From positions 4,588,001 to 4,652,000 of the forward strand of contig JAJFZO010000407.1 in NCBI GenBank assembly GCA_021397835.1: a stretch of DNA of 64,000 nt. Direction: 5' to 3'. The position numbers and the translations under genes were made by a program. Every line of letters starts with the position of its first letter. Within the stretch, counting starts at the first letter, position 1. Of this stretch, positions 1 through 13,070 are shown piece by piece. The notes below the pieces were generated by a model, which worked only from the letters and a program-made list of their open reading frames with translations, did no database searches and was not told the DNA's origin. This DNA comes from Moringa oleifera. Taxonomy: Eukaryota > Streptophyta > Magnoliopsida > Brassicales > Moringaceae.

Positions 1-1268
1 GTATTCTTTAAAATATCTAGAAAGAAATGGTTCTGCTTTTGTATTAAGCAGGTTCATTGGTTGCCTTCTGCGCCAAGAAAAGAGGAGGGGGAGGGGGGGG
101 GGGGGGGGGGGGAAGAAGGGAGAAGGTTCACTGGCTACCTTAACCTGCATTGTAGACATGGAAAAGAAATTAACTGGTGGACGCCGCACAGATGCAGACA
201 TGAAAGAAGTTAGCTAGCACTAACTTAATAAAGCCTTATCCTGTCCATAAGTGATGCAACAGTGCTACCAGAACTCGTCTAACCCTGCAGGGGATAATTA
301 AACTCTGACATAAATGGATTACCTTCTGGAGGAAGTTCCATCTATGCTTTAGATTTCTTGATAGTTTGGCATTGAGATCAACTATTAACCAACTCTTGTC
401 ATTTTCAGGTTATACCCCACTGGAATGTGAGGTGACACTGTCAGATAGGGCATACCACAATAGACCAGGTTATACAATAACAATATTCAATGAGTACTAA
501 GTCTTTACATCTAAAATCAAGTTACTCTCTTGTTTCGATGAGTTATCATTTCATGAGGAAATGAGGAAAAGAGTGGTCCGCAGCGTCATATATGCTAAGA
601 GGTGTGCAGTAACAGCAATTTTTACAATGGAAACAAGAAATAAACAACTAACATTTTGGAAAGAAAAAAAGATTGATGAGAAGAAACTGCAATGTGGAAT
701 GTTATAGCATCTTCAGATGGACTAAAGCAGAGTGTACAGTCAAGCAAAAGTTTTGAAAGATTTAATCAATCCAATATCTGACGTTTATTTGTTTTCATTT
801 TGAAAAACTCTTGAGTCCTGCATTCCTTCTCCCTTTTACTGCCATGTGTTTCTTGGTGATCATAATGGCATTAGTGGTCTCCCTTCCATTGAACAGAGCA
901 TTAGTGGTCTCCCTTACCATGAGAAGACTCATAAAATTAAGTTATAGTAGAGCCAATGTACAGTAATATGTAAGAACAAGGCTTGGTGATGATTTTTGTT
1001 AAGGTTATTCAGGCTTCTATTTTTCAAACCATTGCTTGAAGGAAATAACTGATTTCAGTCTGTGAATCTGGACCTTGGAATGAGAATTAAAGTCTACTTG
1101 TGTTGGTAAAATGAATAGCTTTCTTCATGATTCATACTTGGTTGACTAAGTATCCTGTGTCATGCATTTGGCATATGTTACAACTTCAAAATCACCTTTG
1201 ACTGTTGCATATTGCTCTGGATTCACTGCCTTTTTTCTAGTAAATACTTTCTATTAATGTTTGAACAG
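1..1268. other. Non-coding 5' flank, probably intron of the importin gene
   Basis: I find no convincing exon in this stretch. The importin reading frame enters at 1269 through an AG acceptor in mid-protein, so this is most likely intron, with earlier exons outside the window. It holds a G-homopolymer of about 20 bases at 93-112 and a short direct duplication containing GCATTAGTGGTCTCCCTT near 867 and 898. Confidence 0.6.
93..112. repeat. Poly-G tract
   Basis: Twenty consecutive G on the + strand, preceded by a purine-rich GA stretch. It is a simple repeat and may also mark a stretch of lower sequencing accuracy. Confidence 0.9.
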
Positions 1269-4200
1269 GTTTTTTGTTCTAACTGCCACTGATCTGGAGC
1301 AATGGTATCAGAATCCTGAATCTTTTCATCATGAGCAGGACATGATTCAGTGGACAGAGAAACTCAGGCCTTGTGCTGAAGCTTTATATATTGTATTGTT
1401 TGAAAACCATAGTCAGGTAGGAGGCTTTTAAATTTTGGAGATTGTTAATGTTTGTCTTGCTCGACATTATTAAGTTTTAAATCTTGCAATTGTTCATGCA
1501 AAGAGGTCTGCTTATATGATCTTAATTGTTGCTTTTAGTTGCTAGGTCCTGTTGTGGTGTCCATCCTTAAAGAGGCAATGAATGGTTGCCCAACTTCAGT
1601 GACTGAAATCACTTCAGGGTTGCTGCTTAAAGATGCTGCATATGGTGCTGCTGCATATGTTTACTATGAGCTCTCAAACTACCTGAACTTCAAAGATTGG
1701 TATGTCTGTACTCTGTTGTGCTGTGTTTGATGTTGGTCAGTCTACCATGTAGCTGTTATCAATGGCTATACCATATAAAATGGTTATGGCTTACAAGAAT
1801 GATTTGTAACATGGAATTGAGATTCTCTGTCATGTTTGAGGTTTTCATGCATGCTCTTCTTTCACAAGATTATGACATATCTAGCTTGAGGAACTCTGCA
1901 ACTTTAAGTTAATTCTTCTAGTTGAAAATAATTATGCATTTATGTGCTGGAAATTTTTTCTGTATCCATTGTGCGTCAAACATGTTTCTGCATATTCTAC
2001 TTTTAGATTTGGACTGGTATAATATAAGCTGCCAAGAACAAGCTAAGTTACTAAACATACTGTTGTCAAGTGTTGATCTTTCATGAAGTAAATAGTAAAG
2101 GGAAGAAACTCAGAACATGTTTGCATATGTTGGATGAGAATTGTTTCGTCAAATTTCTAAACATTTGTTTTCTCATCACTATTCCTTCTCTTTGTTTTTT
2201 TTTTTGGGGGGGTAAGGAAGGGTGCAGTTTGAGGAGGCGTGGGTCTTTTTACCTCTACGTTTCCTTACAATTAACTGATTATATTGGAAAAATAGATACC
2301 CTATGTTATTCGGTTAATATCCTTTGAGATTAGCCTATGGATCATTTTTTTGTCTCTTAACAGCTATGGTGTCTTCACTACAAGTTGCTTAGGTAGCAGT
2401 ACTTTTATGAAACAGGCTCCTTGGTCTTATTATGTTTTCTTAGGTTGTACGGGACCTGACATCTCTTTCCTGAAACCTTATTGCAGGTTTAACAATGCTT
2501 TGTCCCTTGAACTCTCAAACGGCCATCCGAACATGCGTATTATCCATAGGAAAGTCGCGATGATACTGGGACAGTGGGTTTCTGAGGTATCAACTTTTTC
2601 TGAGCTGTTTGGTGCTTGGCTTTGAGTATTACAAGGTTTAAATTCTCCCAAGGAGACTTTAAGGGTCTCGCCTGCTTCATAGCAAGTCACAACCATTCTT
2701 CTTTGCTCCTGGAACAATGCGAATGCTTGGTTCTATCACATCAAGACAAATGGTCTACTTTGCCTAGAGAATTTTTCTCAAAGATGGTAGACCTTTGGTG
2801 AATCCTGCTAGATATAAGACTTATTCAAAGGAATGTTGCTTTTGGGAATCATGTCATGGTAGTGTTGCTTTGGGCAATGCCACATTAGCTTCAGGCTAAA
2901 ATGACTCATGAATTTGGAGAATCAATCTGTCTCTTTCATTTTTTCATAACAAAGCAGAGCTCTATTGGATGTTGTAATGGAAATATGATCCTGTCATCCA
3001 TTCACAATGACTCTGTGATTTTTAATGAGAAAGTTCTTTCATCATGCTTTTGTCAAAGCACAATGATTCTTCAGTTATAGGTTTCTGATGTTCTTGCAGG
3101 TTAAAGATGACATAAAAAGAGCAGTATACTGTGCTTTGATTAGATTGCTGCAAGATGAAGACCTATCTGTCAAGGTTTCGATCATAAGTTCCCTTTTCTT
3201 TTGAATCTCACCCAATCTGCTTATTCTTTGTACAGCTTAATTACATTTTTATGCCATTCGTATCATATTTTGTGCAGTTGATCTAATTATGTTTTTTCTG
3301 CTGCTTATCATTTTATTTTGTGCAATTGCTGAAGTTATGCATTTGTTGTTTTAGCTGGCAGCTTGTCGGTCTTTGTGTCTGCACGTTGAAGATGCAAACT
3401 TCTCGGAACGAGATTTTTCCGATCTTCTTCCTATCTGTTGGGATTCATGCTTTAAGTTGATAGAGGAAGTTCAGGAGTTCGACTCAAAGGTAAAATATGC
3501 CAGCTGCTTCATGCTGAACATTGATTCTTCCTTTGGGATTCTGTTCTGTTTCCTTCATTAACCTTCTGCCATGTTCTCTCTTTAACTCCCCCCCCCCCCC
3601 CCCCCCAACCTTCTCTCCCTCTCAACACCAAAAAAAGACTAGGTTAAACTGCATTTGTATGTCGTCATGCATAATAGAAATACTGTCACTAATTGTTCTT
3701 CAATTTTGGAGATCAAAAGATAATCAGAATCTTTCATTCTGACGAAGTTGAAGAACTTATTCGCTTTCTGTGATTGTCATGGAAATTTGTTTTCGTCAAA
3801 TGCACATGGACCGTTGTTGTGTATATTGCTATTTATATATGTTTTACAATCAATTGGGATATCAGGTAAGCAAGCTCTTGAGTTAGAAATTTATAACTAA
3901 TATTCAAATCTTGATTTCCTCATACATACGTATGCATCACTGTTTATGCACATGCACTTATTCTTGATATTCTAGCATAACTTCCTTGCCATTCTTTCTT
4001 TCGAATTTCAGGTTCAAGTTTTGAATTTGATCTCTGTGCTCATTGGGCAAGTCAATGAAGTCATTCCATATGCAGACAAGCTAGTGAAGTTTTTCCAAAA
4101 GGTATTTAATGCTCGATATCCTGTTTTGCTAGTCCTTTTTCAAATATGCACAAATTTTAAGGAAATAATAACATCACGCTAGAACTTTACTAATCTCAAT

Positions 4201-7200
4201 ATGGTTTTACATTTTATGTGTATCTATTAATATATACTTTATAAATATCCTGATATATTAAATATTAATAAGGCTGTAAAGTGTATAATTAGTGTCAAAT
4301 TCTCAGTTGGTTTTAGTAGTGAGCATGCAGTTTGCAACAGCCAAAAGAAATAAGTTGGACTAACGAATTCTTTTAGAAGGATCAACGGTTTTGATTCCAT
4401 TGTTTGAATACTTTTTCAGAATGTAGTTGGGTCTGATGCTTGGTCTTATTTGTCGAAAACATAATAGGAGGATCCAAGAGTCATGTCAAATGGGTTAATC
4501 AAGGGACTAAAATATCAAATTAGGCAACTGAGAAGCCATTATAGTTTTATTGTGAGAGAAATATGCTTGAAAATATTAGATGAAACCTCTGTGAATATAA
4601 TATAACTTCCTCACATTCTGAAACATGGTTGTGCTGTTAATGATAGCATTAGTGATTAAAAGTCAACTCTTGATTAACGATCATGCCTTTTATCAAGAGT
4701 TGATTATCAAATGAATAAGATGTCTAAACTATTAATCTTAGACCTGAATTTATTGGTGAGTTGACCATGCATTTTCTGATTCCTTTTGGTTGTGGTGTAT
4801 TAACTAAGTGGTTTGGCTAGTATCTTATGCTTCTGGTGTTGTATTTCCATAGTTTTGTAGACTACATTATCTGAATGGGTTCCTACTTTTGCTATTGTTG
4901 GTTACCTTGTTATTTGGAAAGGTTTGGGAGGAGTCTTCTGGTGAAAGCCTTCTACAAATTCAGCTTCTTATTGCTTTGCGGAATTTTGTGATTGCACTTG
5001 ACTATCAGTCACCCAGTTGCTATAGCATGCTATTGCCCATTCTGCAAAAGGGAATTGATATAAATAGCCCAGATGAAATCAATCTTCTAGAAGACAGTAT
5101 GCTGGTAAGCCTTCCCATTTAAGTTTTATGTTCTTCTGTCTCTTCTGTGAATATATGATGCTAAATACTATTGTGTTAATCATGCAGTTGTGGGAAGCTA
5201 CACTTTCCCATGCTCCTGAAATGGTGCCTCAACTTTTGGCATGCTTCCCTTGTCTGGTTGAGATCATTGAAAGAAGTTTTGATCATTTGCAGGTTAGGCC
5301 TGTTGAATCAGTAATGATTTCATAATTTTGTAGTTATGTGGTTTTAAGTTCTATGTATACCATTAAGTATTACATAAAACTTATGCAAACTTGTTCTTCT
5401 ATTTCATTATTTAACTTAGCCTTGCAATCAATAACTATGTGACACAAGGACTGTAAATGCTGGAAAAAAGTCTATTATTTTACTTTGAATTGCAGGTCGC
5501 TGTCAATATCATTGAGGGCTACATTATTCTGGGTGGAAGGGAATTTCTGAGCTTGCATGCTTCCAGTGTTGCAAAACTTCTTGATTTGATTGTTGGAAAT
5601 GTAAATGACAGAGGACTGCTCTCAACTCTTCCAGTCATTGATCTTCTAATACAGGTACTTAAGATTGCTCTCTTATTAGTTTTCTGAGGAGCTTAGCTTC
5701 TTTGGAGAAGTCAGTCTACCTTTGCAATGTAAAGAGCGTATTATGGACCAATAACATTAGCTTATAAAGGTTCAGCGGTAAACCAACATTTCTGTACATA
5801 TCTTATTATGTATATAGGTTATGCTCTGAACTTGGCCATGTTGATCTTGGTGTTTGGGAACTGCCTTGTTGGAAACTTCACATCTATGTCAGCTCTGAAC
5901 ACCTTTAATTTGTGAAAATTGCAACTAAGTAATATCATAGTTTTTAGCACTCCATGCTATGATGTAAAACCTGTAACTTTTTCTTTTTAATAATACTCTT
6001 ATTTTGTAATGGTGCATTCTGGTAAATTTTATGCCTTCAATGGCCTCTTATAAGAAAATGAAATAAATTGATTTCCATGGTTTCTATTTTTGTGATGGTC
6101 TTTCAGGTTTATATTCAGTATAGTGGCTGTTGACCTTCAATCAAAATCATTTATAATTAACTATTAATGTTTGCTGTTGTGCAGTGCTTCCCTTTAGAAG
6201 TTCCCCCATTGATCAGCAGCACTTTACAAGTAACCATCTTCTTTCCCTATGTTAATCTTTGATGATGATAGAGTAAGTCTATTACCGGTGACATTTATAA
6301 CAATCTATCTTGTTTTATGTTTCTAGAAATTAATTGTGATATGTTTGACTGGAGGAGATGATCGAGATCCGTCTAAGACCGCAGTCAAAGCGTCTTCAGC
6401 AGCTATCCTAGCGAGGATTTTGGTGATGAATACTAATTACCTTGCACAATTAACATCTGAACCATCTCTTGCAGTTCTCCTCCAGCAGGCGGGCATCCCA
6501 ATTGAAGAAAATATACTTCTTTGTCTCGTTGACATATGGCTTGACAAGGTCTGTAGACCATGCATGAAGTTCCTGTTATGTTCTATTGCTTTTTACGTCA
6601 TTCTAACTTAAAATCATATGTTAAAGAACATGTAAATTGCATTCTGTTGCGCAGATATTATTGGACTTAAATTCTAGATTAAATTCTATTTTCCATCTGA
6701 AGACTGTTGCTGTGATTTCACTTCTGTGTTTTTAAGGACCCAAGGACTACAACTATTCTCTAAGTTTTAGAAGATAATATTGTCACATTTTGCAGTTGTT
6801 CTGCATTATTTGATTGATGTAAGAAAATACTAATAATCAGTTTAACAGGGTCATCATCTAGTATTGGTTCATTCCCATGGGGAAGGATCCTGGAATAATT
6901 TTTTACTATGGTCTTTTTCTTCAGAGTTGTCTGACGTGGCTACTCTCCATATCTAAATCCGTTGATTTATGAGCTTTTTTGAAATGTTGATCGCTTCTCA
7001 CTGTCCTCCTCCTTCATATATGGTTACCATGCATGAATCTTGAAGAATTTTTTTTAGAGCTGTATTATCTTCTGAGAATCATGTTGGTAAGAAGTTTTAT
7101 GTATATGTTGCAAGCTAAAAATTTTGATTTCTTGACTAATGGTGTTCTATTTGGTGCCATTATTCTTGTTGTTATGTTTGATTAATTCCGAGGACCCTTG

Positions 7201-8150
7201 TTTTTCAAGTTTATAACTCATAGGTAACTCATCTAGTCATATCTAATGGACATATGTACGGAAGTTATTCACACTGCCTTACCTTACTGTGTTTCTGTGT
7301 GGCTTCTCAATTTTTTTTTTTTTAGGCACCAATAAATGGTATAATTTCACACCAGATACATTTTTCGTGTTCCATTTTTATAATACGGCTATTCGCACAC
7401 ATCTTTCATGCCTGTTTCAGGTTCTTGGGTATTTAGGTTAATCTTCACTTTTAACTCTCTACAGGTGGATAATGTGTCATCCATCCAAAAGAAGACTTTT
7501 GGCTTTGCGCTTTCTATTATTTTGGCAGTAAGATTGCCGCAAGTACTTGACAAACTTGATCAGATTTTAAGGTGTGTGTTTAATTTTGGTATTTAATTGA
7601 GATTCAAGTTCTGTTAATCTTTTGTATCTATATAGATGATTCTTTATTTCATGTTCATGTAGCATATGTACAAGTGTCATTATGGGTGGAAATGATGACT
7701 TAACAGAGGAAGAATCAAGGTTAGCTTGTTCTGGTATTAATTTTGTGTAATTTACATTAGTAGTTGGTTTTCGGGATCCAAGCACTATTTCTCTCATTCT
7801 TAACTTTTCAAATGAATGGCAGTGGTGAAAACATGAGCTCTGGTAGGTCCCATGCTGAGGGCACTGTTCCAAGTAAAGAGTTCAGGAAAAGACAGGTCAG
7901 AATACTTGAATGGGGTAGAGAAATCAGTCTGTTTTGAACAAAATGTTTGCTAAATTCTTTCTGGTGGTTTTGTTGTCTGCCTATTTAGATCAAGCTTTCG
8001 GACCCCATCAACCAGATGTCACTGGAAAATTCAGTGCGAGACAATCTTCGAACTTGTGCTGCCCTTCATGGGGATTCCTTCAATTCTACCATTAGCAGAA
8101 TGCATCCTGCAGCACTTGCCCAAGTGAAGGAGGCACTGAAGATGCCGTGA
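1269..8150 (+). CDS. Importin-11-like karyopherin, 3' part (partial)
   Basis: C-terminal 606 residues of an importin-beta/ARM-HEAT superfamily protein that would carry cargo through nuclear pores with Ran. Exons: 1269-1416, 1539-1699, 2487-2586, 3100-3174, 3355-3489, 4012-4101, 4922-5104, 5188-5292, 5496-5654, 6185-6229, 6327-6548, 7465-7571, 7663-7719, 7823-7895, 7989-8150; all junctions are GT-AG and stay in frame to TGA at 8148-8150. The protein is leucine-rich helical repeats throughout (for example ELSNYLNFKDW, ILGQWVSE, RSLCLHVEDANFSE), closely resembling the plant importin-11-like protein At3g08960 as I remember it. Family proteins are about 1000 aa, so some 400 N-terminal residues, including the Ran-binding importin-N domain, lie upstream of the window. 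A 45-bp micro-exon (6185-6229) and a hydrophilic Ser/Glu-rich segment (exons 13-14) precede the conserved tail. It converges on the RanBP1 gene. Confidence 0.88.
3588..3606. repeat. Poly-C tract in importin intron
   Basis: Nineteen consecutive C in the intron after exon 3355-3489. Simple repeat. Confidence 0.9.
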
Positions 8151-9620
8151 ATCTGATATTCCATCTTTTTCTCAGCCAGATAGGTCATTTCAAGGGCACA
8201 TCAATTTTGCTGTTGTTTCCATAAGTTGGAGATATATGGTAAGTTTTTCAGTGCTTAGTGACCATGTTTCTGTTTTGCTGTCTGCTTTCTCCTCATGGAG
8301 AAGGGGATGGACTGGGAACCTTTTGGTAATGTACATGATGCGCAGAGCTCCACCTCTCTAACTCTCCCTACTATGTCTTGGTAGCACTTGGGCTTGCAAT
8401 CTGACATGTGCTTTGTTTGGTTTGTCCAGGTGACGGGTTTCTGCTTTTGTGGCTTGGGTTGGTGTTTTTTTGACAATTCTTTGCATTTCCTTTATACCTG
8501 GTGGTTGATTGGGTGGGCCTCATCTTCATTCATATTTTAAGTTTCTTTTGTATATGTCCCTTTGGCTGCAGGGAACTGTACATAGTTTGCTGGTCCTTTC
8601 TTGTCTGACCATTTTAGGCACAGATTTTTGCAACAAGTTTATAGTATTTGTGAGTATTATGGAACCAATTGAAAATTATGGAGGCAAAATAGGGGGAAAA
8701 GTATGAAATGCACATGGCATTGTCTACTTCGTTTGGATTTGCTTTGCCTTCATTTCATCTTTGGCTGGCTAGTTGGTGTTATATAGAATATCATCCTGCC
8801 TCCATAATTTCAGCTAACTTTAGACTGTTGCAAAGAAGTTGCTGGACTAACACCTGACAGCTGTATCAGATGTAGGAGCATGAAGATTTACTAAGCTGCT
8901 GGCTTTGTCCAGGGTTTATTGTATAACCCAGTCCCTTTTGTCTCGTTACCTGATCCATTTTCCCTGGCCTGCTGATTGATCAGGAATGGATGCTTAACTT
9001 ACCTTTAATGAAGCTTGCATTACTAGTGAAACTTTGGAATCATATAAATTATTAGCACATTTGTATGCCTGTCCCGAAACCTGATCATCCTTGTTTCAAA
9101 CTTATAATGAGTCCAAAATTTAACTTGTAAAATGTGCTTTTGGAAGAGCTAAAATGTTCTTTCAAACTTATAATGAGTCCAAAATTTAACTTGTAAAATG
9201 TGCTTTTGGAAGAGCTAAAATGTTCTTAGTCAGCAATACGGTTATGGATTAGTAGTCTGACAATGATGTGATCAATGAGCAAAATTATCATAAAGGAAGT
9301 GCATTGAAGATGACAGATCAAGTCGAGCGGCCAATTTGACACCCAAGAATAACACCACCACCATCGGTTGAACCATGTAAAGAAAACCCAATAAACCAAG
9401 ACGTAACGTTCATGAACCAAAAACTCTCAATTCCAAGACCAAACTAACCAACAAGAAGACCACTTCCATCCTCAGACCTAACACAATTTAATTAACTGTG
9501 TACATATAGCATCAATCCTTAACCTGATATTAAAAAAAAAATTCATAATCACTCAAAGCCCCATGTATATCGCAAACTTCCTCACATTTCTCACTCTCAG
9601 GCTCTATGCTGGTGAACACT
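8151..9620. other. Convergent intergenic region with both 3' UTRs
   Basis: This lies between the importin stop and the RanBP1 stop (opposite strands, tail to tail). No coding exon is recognised. It should contain the 3' UTRs and polyadenylation sites of both genes and carries the 66-bp tandem duplication listed separately. Confidence 0.7.
9095..9226. repeat. Perfect 66-bp tandem duplication
   Basis: Two head-to-tail copies (9095-9160 and 9161-9226), both beginning TTCAAACTTATAATGAGTCC and ending AAAATGTTCT, with no mismatch that I can see. This indicates a recent duplication in the 3' flank of the importin gene. Confidence 0.95.
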
Positions 9621-11976
9621 CTAATCTTTCTTCTCTGCTTCTGTACTCGCTTTCTCAGTTGTCCTTTCTTTGTCCTCCTTGGAGGCAGCAGCCTCCTCTT
9701 CTTTCTCTTTTCCATCACTTTTACTAACCCCAACACTCAACTTCTCAAGCAGTCCAGCCGCAGCTGCAGCATCATTGCTGTCCCCTTTCTTCCCCTGAGA
9801 TTCCGCAACCTCTTGAACCATTTCCATGAAGGTCTTGCAATCTGAGGAAACAAGGAGTGAGGCATGAGATCCATGTGCTCCAAAAATTTCGAACAGCACA
9901 AACACGTAATGATTGCTAAAGATTGACCAAACAGTCCAAACTCTTAAACATAGTAGATATTTCAACAAGAACACGAGAGGACAGAAGAAACGATTAATTT
10001 TGAGTTTTCAAACATGATATAAACATTCCCAACCAAATATTTGCTTTTGACCTCTCTTCATGAATGCTCAAGCCTTTCACAATCATAGAGCACTTTCGTG
10101 ATTCCTATTTCATTACACCTCTACTTTTATATATATTCTCACATAGATATGATATGGTACCATATGTTCTGTTGGCTGTAGTACAGACACTGATAAATAT
10201 TATGGTATAATTCTCCATATTTCAGTACGGTTGATCCATATTTATTAAAAACTCAATACTTCAAGGGAATATACTCAGCTTATCCACAATATATTCTTGT
10301 CATTTGGTCTATTCGAATCTGGAAGTATCCACTACTTTCTTCTACCAGATACTCGCTTGACATAACAGGTTCTCAAGTAGATTAGTTAAATATTATTTGT
10401 AATAATGAGGGTTGATACATAATAATATTACATACTTATGACCTGGCATCAAATTTTAGAAATTAAGGGTCAAAACATCATAGCACTAACAGACTATTTC
10501 CTAAAAGCAAAAATCTCCAATCAAATGGATTTAAAACCTTAAATTTTTGGATTACAAGATTGGATCTTGGTCATCCATTTTGAATGAGAGAACACATGAG
10601 AGACAGTCCATGAAATTTCTAGATGCATGCTATGTCTTGCATAGGACATGGTCCTTTCCAAAATCTTCACAAGCTTTCAATTACACATGCATACAAGTAA
10701 ACGTGTACAAAGATCATATATAACTATCCAAAAGTGTTGCTTTGTCCATCCAAAGTAATATGCACAGACATTTCAGAACTGCTGTAATTTGAATACATGA
10801 ATTACCATAACTTTGAGTTCTGGTACCTAGATACAGAAAAGTGCATTTCAAAACCATAGATAGCTTGGATAGAGTGATATACACTGAACATGGCAGAAAT
10901 TTGTCAACTCTCCCAGTTTTATTGGTAATAGTCATTCCTCTAACCGTTAAGCACCAGTAGGTTCCCAATTCCCTCTAGTCTTCTAAACCAAAGAGCACAG
11001 ATACCTCCCCTACTCTAAGAGAATGTCTTTTACTGATTTCAACTTTAAAAGTAAATTACCAAAGCCAAGACAAACAATTAGGGAAGACTACACAGGTAAG
11101 ATGAGATAGACAACTCAACAACTTCAGAATATGGATAAAACTGTGGAAGACAAGAAGAAATTGATATTAAAAATACTCACTCTCAACTGAGGCAAATCTG
11201 ATACAGAAAAGCTCATCCTTGAGTTCCCCATCCGCAAAATCAGTGGCATGCCACACACATGATTTATCATTTCCAGCATGCTCTTGCACAGTCATGTTAG
11301 GAAGAACTGCCACATACTCACAACAGCCACACTTCCAGATGAGATGTCCATAAATATATGAGAAATGCGTGTAACAAAACAGAGAATCACAGAGATCAAG
11401 CAGTATCAATTTCAAAGTAATCAAATAATTATATTTCGTAAACTGGATCAAAAAAATTCAGTGTATCCTGTTCTCTAGTGTATAATCAATAATCAAAAAT
11501 AACCTTAGACAATTCAGAGAAAGAGAAAAAAAAAAAAAAGGTTCAAAATTCCAGACCTAGATGATTGGCGCAGATCTTGAGTGTCTTGGATTGGCGCATA
11601 ACAAGCCTGACCTTGCCAGATTCTTTGTGCTTCAGCAGCTTCACATTACCAGCTCCTCTCTCTTTCCACTGATTTCCATCCTTATCAAATCGATACAGCT
11701 TCGCCTTGCTATAGACAATAAAGCCGAATCAACACATTTAACTAAGGAAACCAAAATCCTAAAAAGCGAACAAAATTGGAACCCGAGGAAACATAAGAAC
11801 CCGTACAGATCGAGGATAGGATCTTCATCTTCCTCGCCGGTGGTGATAGCAACCTCCTCAAGCTTAACAATGGGGGCCACTTGAGCTCCAGTGTCTTCGT
11901 CTTCTCCGGGTGCGTTCTCTTCCCCTTCCCGGCTGTGTTGCTCCTCGGGATCGTTAACTGTGGCAGTACTGGCCAT
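9621..11976 (-). CDS. RANBP1: Ran-binding protein 1 (RanBP1)
   Basis: A 222-aa cytosolic RanGTP-binding protein that helps RanGAP release and hydrolyse Ran-GTP after nuclear export. Exons (transcript order): 11976-11807, 11708-11557, 11306-11181, 9841-9621; the sum is 669 bp and all junctions are GT-AG. The start at 11976 gives [13 protein letters not shown], typical of plant RanBP1; an upstream in-frame extension of the open frame lies in the 5' UTR and lacks family resemblance. The Ran-binding domain runs from about residue 35 to 160, with [22 protein letters not shown]-like and [19 protein letters not shown] segments. The tail is lysine/glutamate-rich ([13 protein letters not shown]...EKKD), as usual in plant members. 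The third intron (9842-11180) is long. It is a neighbour of an importin gene, convergent, with no sign of shared regulation. Confidence 0.95.
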
Positions 11977-12100
11977 TGCTGAAACCAAGCAAAGGTTGAG
12001 AGAGCAAAAATGAGAGAGAATAGGGGCGCAGAGGGAGGCTAGAGCTATTAGGTATTGATCGTGCTGTTTTTGGTTGCGAGTGGGGTCGGTGAAGAGAGTG

Positions 12101-12106
12101 TTTATA
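12101..12106 (-). promoter_or_regulatory. TATA box of RanBP1
   Basis: The minus strand reads TTCATATAAAC here, about 125 bp upstream of the ATG at 11976, leaving a roughly 95-nt 5' UTR if transcription starts 25-30 bp downstream. Confidence 0.5.
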
Positions 12107-12179
12107 TGAAGGAGAACTTGCGGTGTGCCCAACCTGGCATGCTGCGTGGGTCCCAAGTACAGCTTTAGGTTGTTCTCGC

Positions 12180-13070
12180 ATGCTAGACAGGTGTCAAGAT
12201 CTTTTTGCTGATTAGCTTTTTGCTAATGATGCAAAACCGAGCATTAACCGATTATGTTCTTTTCCCAGAAAAAAATATTTATATTTACACATATTTGATA
12301 TATATAATTTCTACTACATCCATGCACCTTGATTTTTCCTTTTAGATTTTGTATAAGGAATGACTAGGATGAAATTAGCCTAGTATCAAATAATTGAATG
12401 GTCGGAGTTCCATCTCCTCTCTGGGTGCTTTCTTTCTTTTCTTTTGCTACTTTTCACGGATTTTGAACTGACTACAGAAAGAAAACAGAAAGAAATAGTG
12501 AAAGTGGCAGCCATTTCATTTCTTTCATCTGACCCAATTCCCCTAGTTTAAATTCATGTTGGCCATCCCCCTACTGTTTTGTTACTTAAATTTTCTTAAG
12601 CCAGATATTAACATCATCCTTCATCTTTGTCTTCTTTCACCTATGAGATCAGACTGTATAGACTCCTGTGGAGATCAACATGCAACCTACCATTCACAGA
12701 AAGTAGAATTGGGAAATGAAATCCTGCCACTGTTTGGGATGGCCAGGGCAAAGATAAAATACTAATAAGTTGGCAAGTACCATGAGACCTTCAACTTCTA
12801 AACTCCTTAATGAATTGGGTAAAGAGTACCTCCATCTCGAGATGTCAACCTTCCTATCTTATACTAATGGTTTATTAAGCTTAAATTTCCCCACTACAGC
12901 CATGTTTAAAATGAAAATGATATAGGATAATAAGTACCATGAGAGTGCATGTGGGGAAAAGTCAACTAGGATCAATGTCTAAGCACTATATTAAATTCAA
13001 CCCATAATTAACCAGATACAGAGGCAGTAATAAAGTAGCAAAATTTGAAAGGGGAACATAAAATGAACAC
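12180..13070. other. Intergenic, no feature seen
   Basis: This lies between the RanBP1 promoter and the EBP1 stop (both genes on the minus strand). Open frames here are short, lack splice-consistent neighbours and show no recognisable protein. It should include the EBP1 3' UTR just upstream of 13071. Confidence 0.6.

Noticed and set aside
1..1268. Upstream importin exons
   Set aside because: No stretch both resembles the family and is bounded by suitable splice sites, so none was called.
11561..11884. 107-codon + strand frame
   Set aside because: Antisense shadow of RanBP1 exons 1-2.
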